NCBI GenBank assembly: GCA_027422505.1
Contig: JAPQWV010000005.1
Span: 12,963,501-13,027,500, forward strand
Reading direction: 5' to 3'
Source of the DNA: Craterostigma plantagineum
Lineage: Eukaryota; Streptophyta; Magnoliopsida; Lamiales; Linderniaceae
Length of the DNA stretch: 64,000 nucleotides
This document shows positions 52,430-63,221 of this stretch, piece by piece; the stretch's first letter is position 1, and every line of letters begins with the position of its first letter. Under the pieces are notes generated by a model. It was not told the origin of the DNA and made no database searches. It worked only from the letters and a program-made list of their open reading frames with translations. The position numbers and the translations under genes were made by a program.

Positions 52430-54620
52430 ATGGATCACTATCCTACATACAATCACATCTACGAAAATGCCCTGTATCTCAACGTTTACGACACCAATTA
52501 CCAACTCGACCTGACAACCTTTAGGTGTCCGGACAATATCATGGTGTCTATTCTACAAGGCCATCCCCTGTGGCATGCTCTCACTGTGACAGCCTCTGTG
52601 CCGATGGTTTACCTCCAGTAGTTTTGGGGGATGATTAAGAGCCTCATCATGGACGGGGCGTACCACTTTACAACAATTGTAGGGATGAGGCACGTTTGCA
52701 TAAGCAAGAATGAGTTTAGACTTCTTCTCGACCTCCCTCTCAGCCAAAATTATGACCCCCTTCCAACTGATGCGGAGCTGGTGCAAGAGTTCCTTCAGAT
52801 GGGATACCGTCCGCCGCTCACCAAACTCGCAAATATGCAGAGCAACGGGATTCCACATCCTTGGAAGACGCTCTTTGGCATTATCAATAAGTTCCTTTCG
52901 CCAAAGCACGCCGGCTTCGACAAAGGCAACCGCAACATTCTGAGGATTATCCATGGAATCGCCTTCTCGCAAAATTACGATTTCGCTCAACTGATCTGGA
53001 ATAATCTAGTCGAGCGGATCAGGCGGAAGGAAAATAAATGCTCGAAGAATGTGTCGTACGCCCGGTGGTTCTCCGTTATCATTAGACAACAAATGGAGCT
53101 GTACGAGCAGAACATCCCTCGTCTGCCTCCTGGAGGAAATTATCAACCACCAAGGCTCAAGTTTTTCAACAACCCGAAGCTAACGGACTTGTATCAGCTA
53201 TCAATGGCCATACCGTTTGCGTTGCTACGTCTCGCCGACGCCACGGGAGACATTTATAGAGCATACTGCCGGGAGATCATCTGGCGGAACAGATGATTAG
53301 AGGACCCCTACAGACATAGCAGTTAGCCCTCATCAACAACAACACTCTAGCACTGAGGACACTTTGATCGATACTGTGGCCCAGGAGCTAGAGCAGGAGC
53401 CTCCAACTCAGGACGTGCAAATCCCTGACGACGACGCCACGTTGATTGATGTTGTGGCAGCAGAGTTGGAACAAGAGGCCCCTACGAAAACACTCCAAAT
53501 GGAAGTGCCCGTCCATGTTGGCGTGCTCGAAGAGCCCATTGAGGAGGTTCTTCAACAAGTAGCACAGCCCGAGGCATAAATAGGGCAAAGCTCACTTCCA
53601 CTGGTGACGGAACAGGCTCGTGAGGACGTTGAACGTGAACCATCCCCTCACACAGCCACCTCATCAGACACTGAGTCAGATGAGGAGATACAACTAACAA
53701 GACGGACTCCAAGACGGTTGAGCATACAACTTGAGTCCCTCTTCACCACCGTCACCACTACATCAGACACGACACCAGTCATCACTCCAAGTGTCGTGGC
53801 CGAGATTCAGACTCCTACTACTACCGGCCTTGACATCGAAATGTCTGATGTACATGTTCAATCTGAGCCTGTCAAAACACCCATAGAGGAGAATCTTCAA
53901 GATTCGACTCAAGGATTGGTTGGAAGTCTCCAACAGTCACAACCACAAGTGACTGCGAGCCAACCTGAGGAGCCGGTGTCTGCTCAAGGGTTGATAACAG
54001 GCGACAGCAGTCGACCTGGTCCACCTTCGACGGAGGCATCCGTCCAGTTCGTGAGCGAAGACCGACTTCAGGCCGCTCTCTCAGAAGCTTTACAATCATT
54101 TGAAGAAAAACTTATGGAGAGCGTGCGTACAGCTATTGAGAAGTCCCGCCAAGATCGTGGCAAAGCTCCAGCCTCGGAGCCGTCTTCTTCACGACTGATC
54201 CTCACTCCACCTCAAACCACACAACCCACACCATTCGCCACACCGATCCTCACACACAACCTCATAAACCCAGCCACCATACCTATCAGCGACCTCCACT
54301 CCATCCTAGTTGCCCGCCTACTTGAGCTGACTACTCGAACGCCGGAAGAAGAAGACCTCTTCCGCCGTCTCGTCGATCGTCCTGGCCGACCGACACTTTT
54401 CGTGGTCAAGGCTCCCGCTCCAAACGCAGACATGATGACCCCGATGATCAAGGACGTCATGAGGGGGAGAGGAGACCTAGAATAATGACTAGAAGTCAAG
54501 GACGAAGCTCGGGCGCGACACAGACAAGCGGTGGAGCCGCTGAAACCTCACAACCTACTACCCAAACAACCACCACGCACCGCACAACCACTCTAAACCA
54601 AATCGACCCACCATCCTTTT
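52430..54620 (+). pseudogene. Sire-E ORF3, best-preserved N-terminal and middle part
   Basis: The ATG at 52430 follows GTGTATTTCAG. The N-terminal domain covers DHYPTYNHIYENALYLN, VPMVYLQ then a stop at 52619-52621, FWGMIKSLIMDGAYHFTTI, YDPLPTDAELVQEFLQMGYR, GIPHPWKTLFGIINKFLSPK, IAFSQNYDFAQLIWNNL and NIPRLPPGGNYQPPRLKFF (to about 53296). The acidic middle has VAQELEQEPPTQDV and LEEPIEEVLQQVAQPEA. The segment at 53604-54485 is open for 293 codons (RRTPRRLSIQLESLF, LQAALSEALQSFEEKLMESV, LVARLLELTTRTPEEEDLFR). After a shift, MTRSQGRSSG and the Thr-rich stretch run to PPSF, where it joins inverted spacer DNA at 54612-54620. The function is unknown to me. Confidence 0.82.
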
Positions 54621-55668
54621 TATCTCTTGTAAGTTTTCAGCACTTGCTCAAGTTGAAGCTCCGCTTCTCTATGAGGCTGAGAGATTATCTAAGCAAAGTT
54701 CCTTCTTGTTCGTTCTTGGGCCGATACTGTGCTCCTTTTCTCTTAATCCCTGGAGAGGTTTCAGAGATTATCGATTTGAAGAAGTTCACAGTTATGGAAT
54801 TCGTACCCAAGGTCGTGCTCCTCTTTTCGTTGTCTCGATACCGGATTATCGTTGGAGAAGTTCACTTCGTGGTGCTCCTCTTTCCAGCCGTTCTGACGAA
54901 TGTACGAGATTATCAATGGACAAGTTCACAGCAACATCTATGCCCCTTAAATTGAGATAAGCGAGAGGCGGGTTCTTTTGGTCTGCTTTTTGTGCGGTGA
55001 GCATTCCTCGTGTGCATTTTCCACCTTCTTTTTCTTTTTCGTCTTCGGTTTTCTCCCCCTCCTTTTCTCGATTTAACATCCCGCCGAAAGTTTAGATAGT
55101 TGGTTGAAGGCTCAAAGGGTTTTTAAAATGAAGAAAAGGAATTTGGAGAAGGCCCAAAATGGATGACTAAAGGCAATGCTAAAGGAATGAAAATTATTTA
55201 TATTTGGCCGAGTAAGGAAATTCCTAAGTGTCCAAATCATGTTCCTAACGTTCTAACGCAAGGCGAGTATGAGACCAAGAATCACTAGTTAAGACAAGCA
55301 ATGATTGTGTGACTCGCTCAAGAATAGATCCGGTGAAAAAAATGGAAGGCTATAAATTTCACTCATATAAAGTGGCTTTGTGTCTAATGGAGTCTACGAA
55401 AGAACTGTTGGACATAAGAGTGCGACTTAGACTGACAAAATTAAGCAAATAATCAGTCTCATGTTAGTAAATTCTATTCGCGACGTAGATCGAACATCCT
55501 ATAGATATCGTCATGCCCCTAGTATTATACTTATATGTTTTTTGGATTTTTATTATATTAGTAAATTCTATTAATATAAGATATTTCACGCAAGATATAG
55601 CATTTTTAAACATGGAAAACACATAGCATAGAACATGTAAAAGCTCATAGGAACACATAATGCACAAA
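54621..55668 (-). other. Sire-E spacer, inverted, second copy
   Basis: Minus-strand spacer with the tandem repeat at 54680-54935, homologous to 46972-48017 and, in opposite orientation, to 61078-62135. The joint to ORF3 is identical to that at 40904-40912. Bases 54630-54645 are the empty counterpart of the LINE-C target. It is non-coding. Confidence 0.82.
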
Positions 55669-58171
55669 TCACGGAAGGTTCAACATGCCTAATTTTCCAA
55701 CAAGGAATTGGAACCGTTTTTCATCCAATGCGTTGGTGAAAATGTCAGCTAGTTGATATTCCCTGTTCACAAAATACATGTCAATGATGCCTTTTTCTAC
55801 GTGATCTTTGATAAAGTGATAACGTGTGTCTATGTGTTTTGTGCGTGAGTGGTGAACAGGATTACACGTAATCGCAATGGCACTTTGGCTATCACTATAA
55901 ATGGGTGTATTATTTAGATTGTACCCATAGTCGCGAAGCTGAGTCCGCATCCACAGCATTTACAAGCAACAGCTGTCAGCCGCGACGTATTCTACCTCGG
56001 TCGTCGATGTCGAAACGCAGTTCTGCTTCTTTGATGACCAGCAGACTAGCTTTTCGCCTAGAAATTGAGCGCCACCGAATGTGATTTTCCTGTCCATTCG
56101 GCAACCTGCATAATCAGCGTCAGTATAGCCAATCAATTTGAAATTTGTGCCTTTAGGGTACCATAAACCTAAGGTCGAGGTGCCCTTTAGGTAGTGAAGA
56201 ATCCGCTTGACTGCGAGCTGTGAGATTTTTTGGGGTCGGCTTGGAAACGGGCATATAGACATGTGGCAAACATGATGTCCGGCCGACTAGAGGTGAGATA
56301 AATAAGAGAGTCGATGATGCTGCGATATAGGGTAATGTCGACCGCTTTTCCTATGGGATCGGCATCCAACTTGCAGCTTATGGGGATGGGAGTGCTTATA
56401 GGCTTGCTCTGATCTTGATGGAATTTCTTCAAGATGTCCTTGATGTATTTAGTCTGACTGATGAATATCCCATCATCGAGCTGCCTGACTTGATGTCCTA
56501 AGAAGAACTGCATCTCTCACATGCGACTCATTTCAAATTTGCTCTTCATCAATTCTCCAAATCTCTTGCATAGCCGTGGATTAGTTGGTCCAAACATGAT
56601 GTCGTCTACATAAACTTGGACGACCATCAAATCTTTGTCATGCCATTTTATGAAGAGGGTCGTATCGATCGTTTCTCGAATAAATGCAGATTTTACGAGG
56701 AAATCGCTCAAGACATCGTACCAAGCACGTGGGGCTTGTTTCAGTCCGTAAAGAGCTTTGTCCAATCGATAGACGTGATCGGGATGTTCTTGATCAACGA
56801 AGCCTTCTTGCTGAGCGACGTAGACTTCCTCCGTTAACACGACATTAAGAAAGGCGGTCTTTACATCCATTTGTTAGACTTTGAAGTCTTTATGAGCCGC
56901 GTAAGCCAGGAAGAGACGAATGGCTTCGATTCGGGTAACAGGAGCATATGTCTCGTCGTAGTCAATTCCTTCCTGTTGATATCCCTTCGCAACCAGTCTC
57001 GCTTTATTCCTAATCACTTCGCCATCTTCATTCTTTTTGTTCTTAAAAACCCATTTCGTTCCGATGATTATTTTCCCATGCGGACGGGATAATAGGGTTC
57101 ATACTCGAAGACGCTCAAATTGGTTGATTTCATCTTGCATTGCTATTACCCAATCTGTGTCTTTTAGTGCGTCTGCTACCTTAGTTGGCTCATTTTGGCT
57201 TAAGAAGCAGCTGAATAGACTGTGTTGATGACGTATCCGTATTCCACGCGAAGGATCACCAATAATCTGATCAACCGGATGTGCTCGAGTCCACTTTCGC
57301 TTATGAGGTAGTGCAGAGCTAGACGCATTGGTCATTTGTGGACTGAGATTTTCAATGATTTCAGATTGTTCATTCGATTAAGTCAGATTCTGCACTTGAA
57401 TCGAGTGATTCTGATGAGGCTTCCTCATTGACTGTTGTAGGTTCTTCATTAATCTGTGGTAATTCCGAATCGGGTGAGGTAGGGACATTTGAAGAGCTCG
57501 GTACATTGGCCTCGTCGAGTGGGGGCTCCACTAAAGGTGTTTCAATAATGGTTTCTGGCCGATATACGGGCTCAAAGAGAGTGTCCAAATCTTCCAGCGC
57601 AAGTTTCAGTGATTCTGTTGAGGGGCGGCCTCCACTAGAGTCCTGTTTTTCCTTTCAACAACCCCATTCTGTTGAGGGGTCTTAGCGGCTGAGAATTGCT
57701 GATTAATGCCTAGTTTCTGATAAAATTCACTGAGATACTTGTTCTTGAAGTCAGTGCCGTTGTCTGTTCGGATAACTTGGACGGTTTGTTGCATAAATTC
57801 TGAGTAGTGTTCACAAAATTGACAACCAAGTCCCCTGTCTCATCTTTGGTTCGGAGGAACTTTGTCCAAGTGTAGCGAGAGAAGTCATCAACAATGACCA
57901 GAATATACTTGCGTCCATTAATACGCTGTGTTTGCATAGGTCCACAGAGGTCACAATATCCAGTGGCAGGTAGTGGAGGCAATCTGTTTTATTTCATGAG
58001 ATGCTCGCTTCATTTTTCCTAATGCGCACGCCGAACATTGATGCTCTTTCTGTAATACTATAGTTGGAAGACCGTAGACCAACTTTTTCGTCGAGAGCCG
58101 TTGAAGAGCTTTAATGTTGAGATGAGACATACGCTGATGCCATAAGCTGTTCCTCTGAATTACAGCTGTTT
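55669..58171 (-). pseudogene. pol: Sire-E pol (minus strand), integrase to RNase H with internal deletion
   Basis: Minus-strand reading from 58171: QTAVIQRNSLWHQRMSHLNI (integrase zinc domain), YSRYTW-type core with RKYILVIVDDFSRYTWTKFL and NKYLSEFYQKLGINQQFSAA, then QQNGVVERKNRTLVEAAPQQ. Here about 430 bases are deleted (joint near 57625) relative to the plus-strand copy. Reverse transcriptase follows with [20 protein letters not shown] and the catalytic YVDD at 56612-56601. RNase H and [13 protein letters not shown] at 55669 end the frame. Multiple frameshifts and stops are present. It forms the left arm of an inverted repeat with 58174-61077. Confidence 0.92.
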
Positions 58172-58173
58172 GC

Positions 58174-61077
58174 CTCAACGTATGTCTCATCTTAACATTA
58201 AAGCTCTTCAACGGCTTTCGACGAAAAAGTTAGTCTACAGTCTTCTAACTATTGTATTACAGAAAGAGCATCAGTGTTCGGCATGTCAACTAGGAAAAAT
58301 GAAGCGAGCATCTCATCATGCAAAACTAGTTGCCTCCACTTCACGTCCTTTGGAATTGCTACATATGGATCTCTGTGGACCTATGCAGACACAGAGTATT
58401 AGTGGGCGGAAGTACGTACTAGTTATCGTTGATGACTACTCCCGCTACACATGGACGAAGTTCCTACGAACTAAAGATGAGACATGGGACTTGATAGTTA
58501 ATTTCGTGAACACTACTCAGAATTTGCTGCAACAATCCATCCAAGTCATCCGAACGGACAACGGCACTGAGTTCAAGAACAAGTATCTCAATGAATTTTA
58601 TCAGAATCATGGCATTAATCAGCAATTCTCACCCGCTAAGACCCCTCAACAGAACGGGGTTGTTGAAAGGAAGAACATGACTCTAGTGGAAGCCGCCCGT
58701 ACAATGCTGATCCATCCCAGCCTCCCACACTTCCTTTGGGCTGAAGCAGTAAATACCGCCTGTTTCACTCAGAACAGGACGAAGGTTCACAAGCACTTTG
58801 ATAAGACTCCGTACGAAATAATAAACAAGCGAGTACCCAATATCTCATTCTTCAAGGTCTTCGGGTGCAAGTGATTTGTGGCGAACGACAGAGAGCAACG
58901 TGCTAAGTTCGACCCTAAAGCATCCGAAGCCACATTCGTTGGGTATTCATCAACGTCAAAGGCATACCAAGTTTACATCAAGTCCAACCGATCAATCAAA
59001 GAAAGCTACAACGTCACTTACCATGAAGTGGCAGACATGGCTCCTGCACACCACAGTTCAGAACCCGTATACACTGGTGTGTTGGCACAACAACAAAAGA
59101 TGGCAACAACTCCAGATTCAATGTCTGAAGAAGCACTGAAACTTGCGTTGGAAGATTTGGACTCTCTCTTTGAGCCCGTATATCGGCCAGAACCATTATT
59201 GCAACACCTTTAGTGGAGCCCCCACTCGACGAGGCCAATGTATCGAGCTCTTCAAATGTCCCTACCTCACCCGATTCAGAATTACCACAGATCAATGAAG
59301 AATCTACAACAGTCAATGAGGAAGTCACATCAGAATCACTAGTGCAGAATCTGACTTACCTCAATCAAATGAACAATCTGAAATCATTGGAAGTCTCAGT
59401 TCACAAATGACCGATGCGTCTAGCTCTGCACTACCTCATGAGCGAAAGTGGACTCGAGCACATCCGGTTGATCAGATTATTGGTGATCCTTCGCGTGGAG
59501 AACGGACACGTCATCATCACAGTCTATTCAGCTGCTTCTTAAGCCAAAATGAGCCAACTAAGGTAGCAGACGCACTAAAAGACCCGGATTGGGTAATAGC
59601 AATGCAAGATGAAATCAACCAATTTGAGCGTCTTCAAGTGTGGACCCTAGTATCCCATCCGCATGGAAAAACAATCATCGGGACGAAATGGGTGTTTAAA
59701 AACAAGAAGAATAAAGATGGAGAAGTGATTAGGAATAAAGCGAGACTAGTTGCGAAGTGATATAATCAACAGGAAGGAATTGACTACGACGAGACATATG
59801 CTCCTGTTGCCCGAATCGAAGCCATTCGTCTCTTCCTGGCTTACGCGGCTCATAAGGACTTCAAAGTATACCAAATGGATGTTAAGACTGCCTTTCTTAA
59901 CGGCGTGTTAAAGAAGGAAGTCTATGTCGCTCAGCCAGAAGGCTTTATTGATCAAGAACATCCCGATCACGTCTATCGATTGGACAAAGCTCTCTACGGA
60001 CTGAAACAAGCTCCATGTGCTTGGTATGACGTCTTTAGCGATTTCCTCGTAAAATTTGGATTTATCCGAGGAACGATCGATACGACCCTCTTCATAAAGT
60101 GGCAAGACAAAGATTTGATGGTCGTCCAAATTTATGTAGACGACATCATCTTCGGATCAACAAATCCACGGCTTTGCAAGAGATTTGGAGAATTGATGAA
60201 GAGCAAATTTGAAATGAGCCACATGGGAGAGATGCAGTTCTTCTTAGGACTTCAAGTCAGGCAGCTCGATGATGGGATATTCATCAGTCAGACTAAATAC
60301 ATCAAGGACATCTTGAAGAAATTCCATCAATATCAGAGCAAGCCTATAAGCACTCCCATGTCCACAAGCTGCAAGTTGGATTCCGATCCCACAGGAAAAG
60401 CGCTCGACATTACATTATATCGCAGCATCATCGGCTCTCTTCTTTATCCCACATCGAGCCGGCCGGCCATCATGTTTGCCACATGTCTATGTGCCCGTTT
60501 CCAAGCCGACCCCGAAGAATCTCACATGCTCGCGGTGAAGCGGATTCTTCGCTACCTAAAGGGCACATCGACCTTAGGTTTATGGTACCCTAAAGGCACA
60601 AACTTCAAATTGATTGGCTACACTGATGCTGAGTATGCAGGTTGTCGAATGGACAGGAAAAGCATATCTGGTGGCGCTCAATTTCTAGGCGAAAAGCTAG
60701 TCTGCTGGTCATCAAAGAAGCAGAACTACATTTCGACATCGACGGCCGAGGCAGTATACGTCGCGACTGCCAGCTGTTGCTCGCAAATGCTGTGGATACG
60801 GACTCAGCTTCGCGACTATCGGTACAATCTAAATAATATACCCATTTATAGCGATAGCCAAAGTGCCATTGCGATTACGTGTAATCCTGTTCACCACTCA
60901 CGCACAAAACACATAGACATACGATATCACATTATCAAAGATCACGTAGAAAAAGGCACCATTGACATGTATTTTGTGAACACAGAATATCAACTAGCTG
61001 ACATTTTCACCAAGGCATTGGATGAAAAACGGTTCCAATTCCTTGTCGGAAAATTAGGCATGTTGAACCTTCCGTGA
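58174..61077 (+). pseudogene. pol: Sire-E pol (plus strand), integrase to RNase H
   Basis: Begins at QRMSHLNIKALQRLSTKKLV within the integrase zinc domain, so gag and protease are missing. The integrase core has LLHMDLCGPMQTQSISGRKY, VDDYSRYTW, TDNGTEFKNKYLNEFYQN and QQNGVVERKNMTLVEAARTM. Stops lie at 58872-58874, 59211-59213 and TGA at 59758-59760. From 59875 to 61077 the frame is open for 400 codons. It covers [20 protein letters not shown], the catalytic YVDD at 60133-60144, [15 protein letters not shown] and RNase H ([33 protein letters not shown]), ending GKLGMLNLP. This is the longest open pol segment in the window. In RNase H the usual AEAEYVA is AEAVYVA, which changes a normally conserved acidic residue. 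Confidence 0.93.
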
Positions 61078-62526
61078 TTTGTGCATTATGTGATCCTACG
61101 AGCTTTCACATGTTCTATGCTATGTGTTTTTTATACTTTTAAATGCTATATCTTGCGTGAAATATTTCATTTTAACAAAATAATAAAAATAAAAAAATAA
61201 TAAAAAAATATAATAAATATTATACATATAAGTATAATATTAGGGGCATGACGATATCTTTAGGATGCTCGATCTACGTCACGAATAGAATTCACTAACA
61301 TGAGACTGATTATTTGCTTAATTTTGTCAGTCTAAGTCGCATTCTTGTGTCTAACAGTTTTTTCGTAGACACAAAGCCACTTTATATGAGTGAGATTTTT
61401 AGCTTTTTTTTAACGGATCTATCCTTGAGCGAGTCACACAATCATTGCTTGTCTTAACTAGTGATTCTTGGTCTCATACTCGCCTTGCGTTAGAACGTTA
61501 GGAACATGATTACGGCACTTAGGAAATTCCTCACTCGGCCAAATGTAAATATTTTTCATTCTTTTAACATGCCTTTATTCATCCATTTTGGGCCTTCTCC
61601 AAATTCCTTTTCTTCATTTAATAACCCTTTGAGCCTTCAATCGACTATCTAAACATTCGGTGGGATGTTCAATCGAGAAAAGGAGGGGGAGAAAACCGAA
61701 GACGAAAAAGAAAAAGATGACAAAAGAAGGTGGAAAACGCACACGAGGAATGCTCATCACACAAAAAGCAGACCAAAAGAACCTGCTCGCTTATCTCAAT
61801 ATAAGGGGCATGGATCTTGCTGTGAACTTCTCCATTGATAATCTCGCACACTCGTCAGAACGGCTGGAAAGAGGAGCACCACGAAGTGAACTTCTCCAAC
61901 GATAATCCGGTCTTATATCGAGACAATGAGAAGAGGAGCACGGCCTTGGGTTCGAATTCCATAACCATGAACTTCTTCAAGTCGTTAATCTCTGAAACCT
62001 CTCTAGGGAATAAGAGAAAATGAGCATGTGTATCGGCTCGAGAACGAACAAGAAGAACTTCGCCATAGATAATCTCTTAGCCTCGTAGAGAAGCGGAGCT
62101 TCAGCTGAGCAAGTGCAGAAAATTTACAAGAGATAAAAAGGATGAAAAAGACAAAAAGACGAAAGAGAAAAATACCGGAGAAAAGGAGAACGACAAAGGA
62201 ATGGAAGAAGACATAAAGCTCACTTTTCCCAATAGTTCCCTTCCCTTCTTAGTCATAACCAAATTAAAGCCTTCAAAGTCCCTTTAATTCCAAAACGACG
62301 GTTTCTCGCTCGGTGAAATGATTAAAAGCACCTCGATCACAGGTAAATTGACTTAATATGACTTGTGTTGACTTGAGTGATATAAATATAAAAATCCCTA
62401 GTTAAAAATAAATTAGTGCTAGAGCGAACCTAGTGAGAGTTGTCGAAATGGATACATCTGTGAACTCAAAACTTCAGTATGCTGACATGACTAGACGGCA
62501 TAAAAATCTTTCAACTGTTCTGTGAA
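61078..62526 (+). other. Sire-E spacer (plus strand) up to LINE-E
   Basis: Homologous to 16387-17850: AT-rich DNA, the four-unit tandem repeat at 61819-62095 and the CTAGACGGCATAAAAATC segment near 62491. It is cut at 62527 by the minus-strand LINE-E. A small frame at 61660-61905 again reads through the repeat. Nothing else is seen. Confidence 0.8.
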
Positions 62527-62546
62527 TTTTTTTTTTTTTTTTTTTT

Positions 62547-63221
62547 GGGAAGTGTTCACTAAACGAAAGAAACAGGAGTACATGGACAGCGTACATGATA
62601 ACGCTCACGACGCAACAAGCGGTAACATCTACCGACCAGACAACACAACAAGACCAAAACAGCCCAGACACCAACCAGGTCCCTACAAGACCAAGCCAAA
62701 TACAGAGACTACCAGCACATGGTAACAAAGGCAAAGGAGGTGTCACACCCCAAAATCAATCAACAGGAGTCTGGCACCAGTTGTAGTGCCAGCAGGGCAG
62801 TCGGTTGTTGTGCGAACAAAGTGCCAGAGCACAGCGGAGGAAACTTCCATGCGGAAATTCCTAACGGAGGGGGTGAAGTGCAGCGAGTGCTTCCGCAGGT
62901 CTGGTCGGGGAAAGGCTTAGATGCCAACTCCTGTTTCTTTCCGCCAGGGAGCGCAACCAGCAAGTGAGGCCTGCATGCGGCACGGGCGAGCCGGTAGGAC
63001 ACCCCAGATGAAGCAGCAGCCAGGCCAACCTGCAGACAAGCAAAGCGGAGCACAGTACAAGAACGAAAAGAGAAAACAAAACGAAGGGGATGGGGGGAGG
63101 GAAGAGGGCAAGATGTGGGGAAAGGGGGAGAAGGGGGGAGGTGGTGTCTCTTATGGGCTCCTTCCAACTCATCCATCAGCCCACCAAACCCTGAACCGAA
63201 GCAAGACCAGTCCCAAGCACC
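62547..63221 (-). other. LINE-E 3' UTR with a purine/G-rich strand
   Basis: About 675 bases without a credible ORF, longer than the 3' UTRs of the other LINEs here. On the plus strand, 63085-63145 is G-rich with many runs of three to six G, so the LINE transcript would be C-rich there. Frames on both strands are by-products of composition. Confidence 0.6.
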
